Source: Guyparkeria sp. WRN-7 | Lineage (GTDB): Bacteria; Pseudomonadota; Gammaproteobacteria; Halothiobacillales; Halothiobacillaceae | Length of the DNA: 64,000 bases | Reading direction: 5' to 3' | NCBI RefSeq assembly: GCF_001641825.1 | Contig: NZ_LRFH01000014.1 | Coordinates: 434,001-498,000 of the forward strand | In this document: positions 26,461 through 35,429 of the stretch, one piece after another | Layout of the letters: each line of letters starts with the position of its first letter | Position numbering within the stretch: position 1 is the first letter of the stretch | Program-made: the position numbers and the translations under genes | Notes under the pieces: generated by a model | Told to the model about the DNA's origin: nothing | The model's database searches: none | Seen by the model: only the letters and a program-made list of their open reading frames with translations

Positions 26461-27374
26461 GTCAGGCGCGCGCCTGGCTGATCGATGCCCACGCCCAGAT
26501 CTGGCGGGCATGGCACGTCTACGACAAGGGCCGCGCCGATAGTGCCGGTCGCCCGGTCAATGCCCTGCTCGGGTTCGCCGACTACCTGCTGGCCCTGCTC
26601 GAATCGACCTGGCTGCCCAACCAGCCGGCGCCGATCATCGCCGCCATCTTCGATGCGCCCTGCGGTCGCGGTCATCGTCAGGCGATCTACCCCGACTACA
26701 AGGGCCACCGTCCGCCCACCCCCGAGGACCTCCGCGAGCAGTTCCCGCGCTGCCGCGAGCTGGCAGAGGCGGCCGGCTTCGGTGCGCTCGACCATGCCGG
26801 CTTCGAGGCAGACGACGTGATCGGCACGCTGGTCGGTCGGCTGCGCAATCGCGAACGCGCGGTGACCATCGTCACCGGCGACAAGGACCTCGCCCAGCTG
26901 CTCGGTCCGGACGATCGCTGGTACAACCCGATGCGCGGCTCGGTGATGGCCTACGGCGACGTCGAGCGGCGCTTCGGCGTGCGCCCGGCGCAGATTGCCG
27001 ACTGGCTGGCGCTGACCGGGGATGTGGCCGACAACATTCCGGGCGTGCCGGGCATCGGTCCGCGCACCGCCGCCCGCCTGCTGCGCAAGCACGGCTGCAT
27101 CGACGGCATCTACGAGAATCTCTCGGCGGTCTATGGCATGAAGTTCCGTGGCGCACCGCGCGCCCAGCGTCTGCTGCAGGAACACGAGGAACAGGTGCGC
27201 CTGTCGCGGCGGCTGACCGAGATCGTCTGTGACCTGCCGCTGGCGCAGACGCCGCAGCCGTGGCAGGGCATCGACCGCGACGCCCTGGTCGCTCTGCTCG
27301 ACAAGGCTGGCGCCGACCCGGCGCAGATCGAGCGCTGGGAGGCCTGGGATGCGCCATTGGTAAAGACGGCCTGA
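26457..27374 (+). CDS. 5'-3' exonuclease, PolA N-terminal-domain-like (stand-alone)
   Basis: This 305-residue protein matches the FEN-type 5' nuclease domain of DNA polymerase I with no polymerase domain attached. It shows [14 protein letters not shown] (metal Asp), [43 protein letters not shown] and an H3TH segment [20 protein letters not shown]. Stand-alone forms (ExoIX/Xni or similar) act on flap or gapped DNA. It overlaps the malic enzyme stop by four bases and is followed by an RluE-type gene sharing one base (TGATG). Confidence 0.88.
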   Translation: MSQARAWLIDAHAQIWRAWHVYDKGRADSAGRPVNALLGFADYLLALLESTWLPNQPAPIIAAIFDAPCGRGHRQAIYPDYKGHRPPTPEDLREQFPRCRELAEAAGFGALDHAGFEADDVIGTLVGRLRNRERAVTIVTGDKDLAQLLGPDDRWYNPMRGSVMAYGDVERRFGVRPAQIADWLALTGDVADNIPGVPGIGPRTAARLLRKHGCIDGIYENLSAVYGMKFRGAPRAQRLLQEHEEQVRLSRRLTEIVCDLPLAQTPQPWQGIDRDALVALLDKAGADPAQIERWEAWDAPLVKTA

Positions 27375-27916
27375 TGCTGATCGCCTTCAACAAGCCGTTC
27401 GATTGTCTGAGCCAGTTCACGCCGGAACCCAACAGCCCCGCGGCGACGCTGGCCGACTGGATCGACTGCCCCGGCGTTTATCCTGCCGGTCGCCTTGATC
27501 GCGACAGCGAGGGATTGCTCCTGCTGACCGATGACGGACGCCTGCAGAACCGTCTCGCCGACCCGCGTCACAAGCTTGCCAAGACCTATCTTGCTCAGGT
27601 CGAGGGCGAGATCGACGAGCAGGCGCTGGCAGCCCTGCGGGCAGGCATCACCCTCAAGGACGGCGCCACGCGGCCGGCCGGCGCCGAACGGGTGGTCGAG
27701 CCGGACTGGCTGTGGCCGCGCAATCCGCCGGTGCGCTATCGCAAGAGCGTGCCCACCAGCTGGGTGCAGCTCACCCTGCGCGAGGGGCGTAACCGCCAGG
27801 TACGGCGCATGACCGCCCATGTCGGCTTTCCCACCCTGCGCCTGATCCGGGTCGCCATCGGCCCCTATCGCCTCGATGGACTCGCCCCCGGCGAATGGCG
27901 TGAACTGGTCGGCTGA
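27374..27916 (+). CDS. rluE: RluE-type 23S rRNA pseudouridine synthase
   Basis: This 180-residue RsuA/RluB/E/F-family synthase lacks an S4 domain, as RluE does. It has [14 protein letters not shown], the catalytic Asp motif [28 protein letters not shown] and the C-terminal [30 protein letters not shown]. RluE modifies U2457 of 23S rRNA in Escherichia coli. The start is the ATG at 27374, overlapping the exonuclease stop; the longer reading frame upstream is within the exonuclease gene. A short hairpin terminator follows. Confidence 0.9.
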   Translation: MLIAFNKPFDCLSQFTPEPNSPAATLADWIDCPGVYPAGRLDRDSEGLLLLTDDGRLQNRLADPRHKLAKTYLAQVEGEIDEQALAALRAGITLKDGATRPAGAERVVEPDWLWPRNPPVRYRKSVPTSWVQLTLREGRNRQVRRMTAHVGFPTLRLIRVAIGPYRLDGLAPGEWRELVG

Positions 27917-27967
27917 GGCCTCATCGGGCCGGGTCGCGTGAGCGGCGCTTTTCCCGACCGCTTCTCT

Positions 27968-27985
27968 CGGGTAAAACCCGTTTTT
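27968..27985 (+). terminator. short hairpin with T tract after rluE
   Basis: CGGGT-AAA-ACCCG followed by five T residues, about 50 bases after the rluE stop. The stem is only five base pairs, so efficiency is uncertain. Confidence 0.5.
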
Positions 27986-28161
27986 CCGCAATGGGTTACC
28001 CCGCGAATTCGCCCCGATTCTTCCCCTCGCTTTGCGCCGGAACCGATTATCGGGTAGATTGCGCGCTCCGCTCGGCGCGGCGGGGTGTCGGCAGGTGCTG
28101 GTTTGGTGTTACAAAACAGTGACTTGCCGGTTGGTGGGAGAGCAAGAGAACGGGGCGTGCC

Positions 28162-29346
28162 ATGAACATCATGAAGCAGTTTTTGCTGGGTCGTCGGCTG
28201 GTGGGCAGCTGGGCGGCGGAACAGGGCGTGACGCTCGATGACGCCGCGGCCGTCCGGCTGGCCGAGACCCTCGCTTCACGCGACTGGAATGCCCCGCGGG
28301 CGACGGACGACCTCGATCTGTCGCTGCTTTCCTTCCTGGTGCTGGAGACGGCCCACCGTTACTACGTCCAGGCCGACAAGGCGCTCAAGACCTGCCAGTC
28401 CGAGGAGGGCCGGGCGCTCTACCCGGCCTCGATGCTGCCCGAGCGTCTGAACGATCTCGCCGCCACGCTGCGTTTCTACGACGAACTGCCCGACATGGCG
28501 GCCTCCCTGCCGGCCAACGGGCTGGCAAGCGTGCAGAGCCTGACCAACACCTTGTTCGCGGTGGTCGGCGCGCAGTTCCCCGCCCACATGGCCGAGGTAC
28601 ACGCGCAGGTGATGCGCGACGAGGTGGCCGCGGCCGTGCGCGCCGGCTATCCGCGTCGTGCGGCCCACGTGCCGGTCTACTCGCCCACGCACCTCGAGTT
28701 CGTCGGCGCGGTCGAGAAGACCCGTTGCATCTTCGCCCCGTCGGGCAAGTACTGGGGCGCGCGTGACTACGACGAGGCGCGCGGCTTCGATGCGAACGTG
28801 CGTCAGTTCGGCGAGGACCTGTTCCGATTCATGACGGTGGCCCGCAAGGAGAAGTTCAAGGGGCTGGCCCTGCGTCTGCCGGCCGCGTTCAGTGGTTCGA
28901 TCGAGCAGCTGGCCGAGACCACGGCGCTGCTGCTCGATGGCCTGAACCGCATCGACCCGGCCGGCTCCGATTGCCTCGAGCGGGTCGACGAGAAGGCCGG
29001 CTGGAAGTTCGAGTGGGCCGGCGAGACCATGTTCCTCACCGCCTTCGGTGTCTGCTACCCCGAGGATCACCCGCGCAATCCCTACGGTTTCGACTACACC
29101 TACTTCTTCTTCCAGCCGGATTTCGTGCTGCGCAACCACCCGGGCCTGATCGACGGCAAGGAAGAGATCTCTCGCCAGCGCATCCTCGCCTCGTTCCGCA
29201 AGGACGGCATGGACTACGACAATGCCGGCAAGGAAGCCGAGCACGCCCGCTACATCCGCCCCATGGCCGCGGACGGTGCCGCGATCGCCTGGTGGGACTA
29301 CCTGCCCGCGCGCCAGATGATCGAGCCGCTGGCCGCCGCGGTCTGA
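28162..29346 (+). CDS. uncharacterised protein, possible distant YqcI/YcgG-family member
   Basis: This 394-residue soluble protein has no signal peptide. The C-terminal part WKFEWAGETMFLTAFGVC followed by HPRN and TYFFFQPDFVL (about residues 280-335) resembles the YqcI/YcgG pattern (W-x-F-x-F-x-GE-x-MF then FQPR). That family includes heme-dependent N-hydroxylases such as GntA. The N-terminal about 150 residues have no recognised match. The ATG at 28162 follows AGAGCAAGAGAACGGGG. It has its own upstream region of about 245 bases and is convergent with the chalcone-isomerase-like gene. The family assignment is tentative; the gene itself is secure. Confidence 0.6.
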   Translation: MNIMKQFLLGRRLVGSWAAEQGVTLDDAAAVRLAETLASRDWNAPRATDDLDLSLLSFLVLETAHRYYVQADKALKTCQSEEGRALYPASMLPERLNDLAATLRFYDELPDMAASLPANGLASVQSLTNTLFAVVGAQFPAHMAEVHAQVMRDEVAAAVRAGYPRRAAHVPVYSPTHLEFVGAVEKTRCIFAPSGKYWGARDYDEARGFDANVRQFGEDLFRFMTVARKEKFKGLALRLPAAFSGSIEQLAETTALLLDGLNRIDPAGSDCLERVDEKAGWKFEWAGETMFLTAFGVCYPEDHPRNPYGFDYTYFFFQPDFVLRNHPGLIDGKEEISRQRILASFRKDGMDYDNAGKEAEHARYIRPMAADGAAIAWWDYLPARQMIEPLAAAV

Positions 29347-29364
29347 GCCGACGGGTTCGCGCCC

Positions 29365-29916
29365 TCACTCGGTTCGCGACAGCAGCGCCGCGCGCAACGA
29401 GTCCGACAGCGGCGGCTCGGCCAGCCAGATGCCGAAATAGGTACGCGCCAGCTCGGCATCCTCGCTTTCGAAGCGGGCCTCGCCATTGAGGCTCAGGGTC
29501 AGCCGGCCGCTTCGCGGCGACCAGTCGAGTCGATAGCGATCTCCGTCGCTGACGTCGATCATCGCCGCCTGGATCGCATCGATCTTCGGTCGGATCACCT
29601 CGCGCTCTGCCGGCGGATACTGTTCGTCGAGCGCCTTCCAGGTCGCCTTGCGGATGTCGGCCACCCGGACGTCGCGGTGGTATTCCAGAACCAGACTCAT
29701 CGGCACCTCGGCCGCGCGAATCGCCTCCGCCGTCGCCCCAGTCGGCGCATACAGGGCCGCATCGTAGACGTCCCAGATCAGGTAGCTGGCCGTGCCTTCG
29801 CCCTGCAGGGCAAGCGACGAGTCGCCGACGGTTAGCCGTTCGGTGAAATTCGCCACCGCCACTGGCGCGGTTGCAAGGCCTATCACCGCGATAGCAGCCC
29901 GGAGTCGGCTTTTCAT
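29365..29916 (-). CDS. chalcone-isomerase-like exported protein
   Basis: This 183-residue protein has a signal peptide (about residues 1-22, ending VAVA-N). The body matches bacterial chalcone-isomerase-like proteins (LALQGEGTASYLIWDVYDAALYAP, LVLEYHRDV, YFGIWLAEPPLSDSLRAALL). Bacterial members have no established flavonoid substrate; fatty-acid binding is a family-level possibility. It is the last gene of the six-gene operon that begins at the FAD oxidoreductase. Such genes recur beside CFA-like and DUF3833 genes in light- or singlet-oxygen-induced clusters, as I recall. Confidence 0.8.
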   Translation of the reverse strand: MKSRLRAAIAVIGLATAPVAVANFTERLTVGDSSLALQGEGTASYLIWDVYDAALYAPTGATAEAIRAAEVPMSLVLEYHRDVRVADIRKATWKALDEQYPPAEREVIRPKIDAIQAAMIDVSDGDRYRLDWSPRSGRLTLSLNGEARFESEDAELARTYFGIWLAEPPLSDSLRAALLSRTE

Positions 29917-29919
29917 GGC

Positions 29920-30486
29920 TCAGCGTTCCGCATCGGGATCGGTCTTGGTGAAGAACAGGGTCAACTCGCCCACCCGGATGCCGAACTTGGTCACCGTGGC
30001 GCGATTGATCATCACGTTCTCGCTCTGACGAATCATCCAGTCGTCGAAGCGCACGTCGACAGTGGAATCGCCGTAGGGCAGGCGCAGGACGTAGTTCCAG
30101 TTCAGTGCCTGGCCGACTGCCCGGCCCCTGGCGACGCCGATCACGTCGCCGGCGCGGCCGATGTATTCGCCCTCGCCGGTACGGGTGATGCGCCAGCTGC
30201 GCTCGTCGGTCTCGCCGTCGCCATAGACGAAGTCCTCGTCGAGAACGAATTCGTCCCCGTCCCAGTAGCCCTCGATTACCACCCGGAGCCGGCGTTTTAT
30301 CTCGCCCCCGCGTCCCTGGAATATCCCGTGGGCCCAGGTCGTTCCCTGGAAGTAGCCGGTCAGGTCGAAGGCGGGCTCGGTGCCGCGGAATTGCTCGAGT
30401 TTCATGCTGGTGCATCCCGTGAGTAGCAGGGTGGTGGCGATGGCGATCGCCAGCGTGAATCGTCCCAGGGTGAGTCGTCGTGTCAT
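29920..30486 (-). CDS. DUF3833 family lipoprotein
   Basis: The 188-residue protein has a lipoprotein signal (LLLTGC at about residues 20-25) and a beta-rich body typical of DUF3833 (FQGTTWAHGIFQGRGGEIKRRLRVVIEG, FVLDEDFVYGDGETDERSW, DWMIRQSENVMINRATVTKFGIRVGELTLFF). Unknown function; the lipocalin-like look suggests lipid binding, which is inference. Overlaps the MFS gene by four bases and precedes the chalcone-isomerase-like gene by three bases. Confidence 0.82.
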   Translation of the reverse strand: MTRRLTLGRFTLAIAIATTLLLTGCTSMKLEQFRGTEPAFDLTGYFQGTTWAHGIFQGRGGEIKRRLRVVIEGYWDGDEFVLDEDFVYGDGETDERSWRITRTGEGEYIGRAGDVIGVARGRAVGQALNWNYVLRLPYGDSTVDVRFDDWMIRQSENVMINRATVTKFGIRVGELTLFFTKTDPDAER

Positions 30487-31778
30487 GTCGAGGCCTCCTC
30501 GAGTTGCGGTTCGGTATCGCTCAGATGGCGAAAGACCAGCCAGGCGGCGGCCAGCTTGAAGATCACGGGCAGGCTGCCGTAGGTCAGCGCCAGGGCGGTG
30601 GTATCGGCGTCACCTGACTCGAAACCGGCCAGGGCCAGCAGGCCGTAGCCGACCCCCACCGCCACGGCCAGCGCGAGCTTGGTGGCCAGCCCCAGCAGGC
30701 CGAAGAACAGCCCCGCCCGATCGCCGCCGCCCTCGCGGCTGTCGATGCCGGCGATGTCCGCCTGGATCGAAGCCGGCAGGGCCATGTCCGCGCCGAGGCT
30801 CAGCCCGGAGGCCGCGCAGATCAGCGCGAACCAGACGACGTCGCCGCTGCCCAGCAGGGGCGCGAAGGCGAAACTGACGGTGGCCAGCAGGATCGAAAAT
30901 CCCCAGCTGCGGCGCTTGCCGATCCGCCGGGCGAGGAAGGTCCAGGCCGGCAGTGCGGCGATGCCGGCGCCGAAGTAGAGCAGCAACAGCCCGCCGAGCC
31001 AGCCCTCGGCACCCAGGCGATCGGCGACGAACATCAGGAAGAGCGCGGCCGGGATGCCGTTGGCGAGGTTGTTGAGGAAGTAGCCGCCCAGCAGCGTGCG
31101 CAGGCGACGGTTGGCGACCAGCAACGGCCAGCCACGCCGCCAGTCGACGATTGCGTGATGCCGCGCCGGTTCGGGGGCACCCCGAGCCATGACGACAAAG
31201 GCAACGGGCAGCAGCAGTGCCATCAGCCAGAACACGGCGGCAAGGACCTCGCCGGGTTGTTCCGAACCGATCAGGATCGGCAGGGCGGCGGCGAGCACGG
31301 TGCCGACCAGTGCCAGCCCCTCGCGGCTGGCGGCCAGACGGGTGCGCCCGTGGGGACTGGGATCGGCCTCCGCGCCCAGGCTGGTGTAGGGCAGCTGGAT
31401 CATCGTCCAGCCGAGAAAGGCGGCCAGCCCCCACAGGTACAGGTGCCACAGCCCGACCTCGTCGCCGGGTCGGAGCAGGAACCACAGCGAGACAATCAGC
31501 AGCGGAATGCCGCTGCCCATCAGCAGCTTGCGTCGGTGTCGTCCGGGGACGCGATCGGAGAGGTAGCCCACCAACGGATCGGTGACCACGTCCCACAACC
31601 GGGTGAGCATGAGGGCCAGGCCGACCGCTGCCAGTCCCAGCCCCAGTTCGTTGGCGTAGAACGGCGGCAGGTAGACGTACAGCGGGATGCCCATCAGGGC
31701 CAGCGGCAGGCCCGGGATGCCGTAGGCGAAGACCTGCCACAGCGAGAAGCGGGCGGTGGGCAGGTCGGTCGGCGTCAT
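30483..31778 (-). CDS. MFS transporter, GPH/melibiose-like family
   Basis: This 431-residue protein has about 12 transmembrane segments. It has the GPH-type loop RLWDVVTDPLVGYLSDRVPGRHRRKLLMG (about residues 60-88) and QLPYTSLGAE. GPH transporters move glycosides and related solutes with cations, but copies embedded in CFA/FAD-oxidoreductase operons may instead act on lipids or on modified fatty acids; that is inference. It overlaps both neighbours by four bases, so it belongs to the same transcript. Confidence 0.88.
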   Translation of the reverse strand: MTPTDLPTARFSLWQVFAYGIPGLPLALMGIPLYVYLPPFYANELGLGLAAVGLALMLTRLWDVVTDPLVGYLSDRVPGRHRRKLLMGSGIPLLIVSLWFLLRPGDEVGLWHLYLWGLAAFLGWTMIQLPYTSLGAEADPSPHGRTRLAASREGLALVGTVLAAALPILIGSEQPGEVLAAVFWLMALLLPVAFVVMARGAPEPARHHAIVDWRRGWPLLVANRRLRTLLGGYFLNNLANGIPAALFLMFVADRLGAEGWLGGLLLLYFGAGIAALPAWTFLARRIGKRRSWGFSILLATVSFAFAPLLGSGDVVWFALICAASGLSLGADMALPASIQADIAGIDSREGGGDRAGLFFGLLGLATKLALAVAVGVGYGLLALAGFESGDADTTALALTYGSLPVIFKLAAAWLVFRHLSDTEPQLEEAST

Positions 31779-33028
31779 GGTCGTTCCAGGATCACTTGGG
31801 CGACGTCGATCCGCCCGGCTAGAAAGCCGGCCTCGCAGTAGGCAAGGTAATAGCGCCAGGTCTGGCGGAAGGCGTGGTCGAAGCCCATCGCCTCGAGCTC
31901 ATCCTCGGCCGTGTCGAAACGCTCGCGCCAGCGGGAAAGCGTGCGGGCGTAGTCTTGGCCGAAGCGGTGGGTTTCGCGCACGTGCAGGCCGGCGGCCTTC
32001 GCTTCGGCGTGAAAGCGCTCGATCGAGGGCAGCATGCCGCCGGGGAAGATGTAGAGCTGGATGAAGTCGGGCTCGCGACGGTAGGTCTCGAAGGCCGCCT
32101 CGTCGATGGTGATCACCTGGATCGCGGCCCGGCCGCCCGGCTTGAGCCGGTCCCGGACGGTCTGGAAGTAGGTCGGCCAGTAGCGTTCGCCGACCGCCTC
32201 GAACATCTCGATCGAGACGAGGTGGTCGAACTGCCCCGCCTGGTCGCGATAGTCGGTCAGGTGCAGGCGGGCGCGGTCGGCCAGGCCGGCCCGTGCCAGC
32301 CGCTCGTGGCCGTAGGCGAGCTGCTCGGTGGACAGCGTCAGGCCGTCGACCGTCAGGCCGCGGCGGGCGGCACGTTCGGCCAGCCCGCCCCAGCCGCAGC
32401 CGACTTCCAGTATCCGGTCCCCTGGGGTGGTCTCGAGGCGGTCGAGCAGACGGTCGTACTTGCGTTGCTGGGCGTCTTCCAGCGGCTCGTCGGGCGAGCC
32501 GAAGATGGCGGCGGAATAGGTCATCGACTCGTCCAGCCACAGCCGGTAGAAGTCGTTGCCGAGATCGTAATGCGCGGCGATATTGCGCCGGCTGCCGCGG
32601 CGGTGGTTGGCGCGCAGGGCGTGCTGGATGCGATGCCCGAGGCGTGTCCAGAAGCCGGGACGCAGGTCGTCGCCTATTGCCTCGAAGTTACGTGCGCCGA
32701 TCTCGAGCAGGGCCGTCAGGTCGTCGGTGGTGAAATCGCCGTGGATGAACCCCTCGGCGATACCGATATCCCCCAGCCGGGCGATGCGCGAGAACAGGCG
32801 GGCCGGATGGTGCAGGTGCCAGCTTGCCGACAGCTCCGGGTGTTCGACGCCGACGAATTCGGCCGCGCCACCATCGTCGGTGGTCACCTGCACCCGGCCG
32901 ATGCGGATGTCGGCCAGGAAGTGGTTGACCCAGCGTGCGGCGAGTGCCAGGGGGCGTTCGTTCTGTCGCTGGGCGGCGGGCGCCGCGCCGCTGAGCGTGC
33001 CTAGGTTTCGTGTCTGGACGGTGGGCAT
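31775..33028 (-). CDS. cyclopropane-fatty-acyl-phospholipid synthase family methyltransferase
   Basis: This 417-residue SAM-dependent enzyme acts on unsaturated acyl chains of membrane phospholipids. Motifs: HYDLGNDFYRLWLDESMTYSAAIF, the SAM site ILEVGCGWGGLAE, SIEMFEAVGERYWPTYF and YIFPGGMLPS. The start is the ATG at 33028 (MPTVQTRN); the longer reading frame lies inside the DUF1365 gene. The product could be a cyclopropane acid or a methylated precursor such as for furan fatty acids, since related genes beside FAD oxidoreductases have that role in Rhodobacter. Which applies here is not decidable by eye. Confidence 0.9.
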   Translation of the reverse strand: MPTVQTRNLGTLSGAAPAAQRQNERPLALAARWVNHFLADIRIGRVQVTTDDGGAAEFVGVEHPELSASWHLHHPARLFSRIARLGDIGIAEGFIHGDFTTDDLTALLEIGARNFEAIGDDLRPGFWTRLGHRIQHALRANHRRGSRRNIAAHYDLGNDFYRLWLDESMTYSAAIFGSPDEPLEDAQQRKYDRLLDRLETTPGDRILEVGCGWGGLAERAARRGLTVDGLTLSTEQLAYGHERLARAGLADRARLHLTDYRDQAGQFDHLVSIEMFEAVGERYWPTYFQTVRDRLKPGGRAAIQVITIDEAAFETYRREPDFIQLYIFPGGMLPSIERFHAEAKAAGLHVRETHRFGQDYARTLSRWRERFDTAEDELEAMGFDHAFRQTWRYYLAYCEAGFLAGRIDVAQVILERP

Positions 33029-33801
33029 GAACTGACCTCCGAAGCCGGTGGTGGCGGGCTCTTGTGAAAGCGGCCGCCCTTGAGCCAGATTTTCACGGCC
33101 TGCCAGTGGATCAGGCCGATCACCTTCACGGTGAGAAACGGGATGCGCAGCGCCTCCAGCAGCAGGCGACGATCGTCGAGGGGGCGGCGCTGCGCGTTGT
33201 GGGTGGCGACCAGCGTCAGGGTCTCTTCGCCATCGGCGTCCACTTCGGTCTCGCGTATCGCCACGCTCAGCCGTCCGTCCGGTCGCGAGAGGCAAAAGTG
33301 GTAGCGCATGTTCATGGGCAGGAATGGCGAGACGTGGAATACCTTGTCCGCCTGGGCGCGGAAGGGGCTTTCCAGGGCACGGCCGTAGTCGTGCAGGAAA
33401 TAGTGGTGATGCCCGCCGAAGGTGTTGCTGACCTCGCAGTCGATCGCGACCAGTTCGCCGTGACGGTCGTGGCAGTACCAGACGGTCAGCGGGTTGAACT
33501 GGTAGCCAAGCACGCGCGGATAGGCCGATAGCAGGATGGTTCCGCCCTCGATGTCGACGCCCTGCGCCCGGGCCGTTGCCGTAATCCAGTCGCGCAGCGA
33601 CATGTCGCGGCGGGGGCCATGGTCACGGTCGTACACCGAGAACAGGTTGAAGCGGTTGTGCGAGAGCAGTCGCTGGCCCGGGAAGCCCGCTTCCAGGTCG
33701 TCAAGGTCGACCAGCAGGGAGAACACTCGGTAACGAAAGCGGTAACAGGCTCGAGTGAACCGCTGATGCATTACCCAGCCCTGGTAGAGCGCCGAGTTCA
33801 T
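33001..33801 (-). CDS. DUF1365 domain protein
   Basis: This 266-residue protein matches DUF1365 throughout: MNSALYQGWVMHQRFTRACYRFRYRVF, LDDLEAGF, YPRVLGYQFNPLTVWYCHDRHGEL, EVSNTFGGHHHYFL and HVSPFLPMNMRYHF. DUF1365 genes almost always sit between an FAD-dependent amine-oxidase-like gene and a CFA-synthase-like gene, exactly as here. The ATG at 33801 overlaps the oxidoreductase stop by four bases, and the gene overlaps the methyltransferase start by 28 bases. Role probably in the same lipid modification; unproven. Confidence 0.9.
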   Translation of the reverse strand: MNSALYQGWVMHQRFTRACYRFRYRVFSLLVDLDDLEAGFPGQRLLSHNRFNLFSVYDRDHGPRRDMSLRDWITATARAQGVDIEGGTILLSAYPRVLGYQFNPLTVWYCHDRHGELVAIDCEVSNTFGGHHHYFLHDYGRALESPFRAQADKVFHVSPFLPMNMRYHFCLSRPDGRLSVAIRETEVDADGEETLTLVATHNAQRRPLDDRRLLLEALRIPFLTVKVIGLIHWQAVKIWLKGGRFHKSPPPPASEVSSCPPSRHET

Positions 33802-35114
33802 GCGGTCCCCTCGGGGCGATCCCAGGGTATCGGGACGCCCAGCCGGCGTGCCACCGCAACGGCCGAGGCCAGCCCGTCCTCGTGGAAGCCGTAGCCGGTC
33901 CATGCCCCGGCGTAGAACGTGCGGCGACGGCCCTGCAGCTCGGGCAGGCGGGCCTGGGCCTCGATGGCGCGGGCGTCGAAGACCGGGTGGTGATAGGTGA
34001 TCTCCCGCTCGACCAGCGCTTCGCGCGGCGGCTCGAACGGGTTGAGCGTCACCAGCCAGTCGTGGGCGGCATCAATGCGCTGCAGGTGGTTCATCCAGTA
34101 GGTGACGGCCACGGCGCGGTCGCCGCCGGCCTCGCGGCGCCCGAGGTAGTTCCAGCTGGACCAGACCTTGCGCCGCCGCGGCATGAGCGTGACGTCACGA
34201 TGCAGGAAGGCGCGGTTCTCCTGAAAACGGAACGCCCCGAGGATGTCGGATTCGGTCGCGTCCGGTTCATCGAGCGCGGCAAGCGTCTGGTCGGCGTGGC
34301 CGGCCATGACTACCGCGTCGAAGCGCTGTCCGGTCTCGGGCAGGTAGACGCCGTGATCGCCGCGCTTGATGCGGGTGATCGGCCGTGAGGCAACCGCCTC
34401 GAAGCGCTGATCGGAGAGCATGCGGTCGATGTAGCGTCGCGATCCGCCGACGACCGTCTCCCACTGCGGCCGGTCGTTGACGTTCATCAGGCCATGATTG
34501 TCGAAGAACTGCAGGAAGCTGCGTGCCGGGAAATCCCGCATCGTGCGGGTCGGGCAGGACCAGATCGCCGCGGCCATCGGCAGCAGGTAGTCGTCCGCCA
34601 GGCGCGGCGAGAAGCGGTGGCGTTCGAGGAAGTCGCCCAGGCTGTGCTCGCCGGCCTCCCCGCGGGCCAGAGCGGCCTTGCCGAGCCGGTTGAAGCGCAG
34701 TATCTCGCTCACCATGCGCAGAAATCCGGGGCGGACCAGGTTGCTGCGTTGCGCGAACAGGGTGTCGAGGTTGTCACCGCTGTACTCGAGTCGGCCCGCG
34801 TCCATGCTCATGCCGAAGGACATCTCGGTCGCCTGCGTGCGGATGCCCAGCGTCGCGAACAGGCCGAACAGGTGGGGATAGTTCGGCCGATTGCAGACGA
34901 TGAAGCCGCTATCCACCGGCACGCCGCTGCCGCGGCCGTCGTCCACCAGGTGGGTGTGGGTATGCCCGCCGAAATAGTCGTTCTTCTCGAACAGCGTGAC
35001 CCGATGACGCTGCCCCAGCAGCCAGGCCGCACTGACGCCGGCGATGCCGGAGCCGATCACGGCAATGGCCAGCGGGCGATCAGTGGGGGACTGGAGCGGG
35101 TCGGTCACGGGCAC
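33798..35114 (-). CDS. FAD-dependent oxidoreductase (amine-oxidase-like)
   Basis: This 438-residue protein has an N-terminal dinucleotide-binding motif (IAVIGSGIAGVSAAWLL, about residues 17-33), then FEKNDYFGGHTHTH, and the conserved VDSGFIVCNRPNYPHL and MSFGMSMD segments of the family. It ends with a flavin-contact segment (FYAGAWTGYGFHEDGLASA). It is the first gene of the six-gene operon. The 150-base region between it and the divergent DUF2256 gene holds the repeated TGTACA-like operator. Substrate unknown; acyl chains of membrane lipids are likely given the partners. Confidence 0.88.
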   Translation of the reverse strand: MPVTDPLQSPTDRPLAIAVIGSGIAGVSAAWLLGQRHRVTLFEKNDYFGGHTHTHLVDDGRGSGVPVDSGFIVCNRPNYPHLFGLFATLGIRTQATEMSFGMSMDAGRLEYSGDNLDTLFAQRSNLVRPGFLRMVSEILRFNRLGKAALARGEAGEHSLGDFLERHRFSPRLADDYLLPMAAAIWSCPTRTMRDFPARSFLQFFDNHGLMNVNDRPQWETVVGGSRRYIDRMLSDQRFEAVASRPITRIKRGDHGVYLPETGQRFDAVVMAGHADQTLAALDEPDATESDILGAFRFQENRAFLHRDVTLMPRRRKVWSSWNYLGRREAGGDRAVAVTYWMNHLQRIDAAHDWLVTLNPFEPPREALVEREITYHHPVFDARAIEAQARLPELQGRRRTFYAGAWTGYGFHEDGLASAVAVARRLGVPIPWDRPEGTA

Positions 35115-35148
35115 GGGTATCTCCGGGGCGGGCAGTTTTCAACTTGAG

Positions 35149-35176
35149 TGTATAAACTCTGTACAGGTTTTGCACA
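35149..35176. promoter_or_regulatory. candidate LitR-type operator, three 11-bp-spaced repeats
   Basis: TGTATA (35149), TGTACA (35160) and TGCACA (35171) start exactly 11 bp apart. The core TGTACAGGTTTTGCA (35160-35174) matches TGTACAAGTTGTGCA near the LitR-like gene at 13 of 15 positions. On the minus strand the first repeat also forms a TATACA -10-like box for the FAD oxidoreductase operon. Direct repeats with about one helical turn spacing are typical operators of CarH/LitR-type MerR regulators. Binding is inferred. Confidence 0.65.
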
Positions 35177-35264
35177 GAAATGTAGTCCACCCTGAGCGTG
35201 ATCGCCATCCGGCTTGAGCGTGACCGTTAGCGGGGTGTTTGCCTGATCCGGAGGAGTGCCCCTC

Positions 35265-35429
35265 ATGCCCCGTCAGTGCGCCAACCGCCCCTCGATGCGG
35301 CCGCAGAAGACCTGCCTTGGCTGCGGCCGGCCGTTCAGCTGGCGACGCAAGTGGGCGCGTGACTGGGAGCGGGTGCGCTACTGCTCCGAGCGTTGTCGTC
35401 GATCGAGGAAGCGCCATGGCCGAGACTGA
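35265..35429 (+). CDS. DUF2256 zinc-ribbon-like microprotein
   Basis: This 54-residue, very basic protein has four Cys in two pairs: [15 protein letters not shown] and [13 protein letters not shown]. That is the DUF2256 pattern, probably a zinc ribbon. A GGAGGAG-like Shine-Dalgarno (CCGGAGGAG) precedes the ATG. It overlaps the photolyase-like gene by 14 bases, so translation is coupled. DUF2256 genes are characteristically placed next to photolyase/cryptochrome genes; the function is unknown. Confidence 0.88.
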   Translation: MPRQCANRPSMRPQKTCLGCGRPFSWRRKWARDWERVRYCSERCRRSRKRHGRD

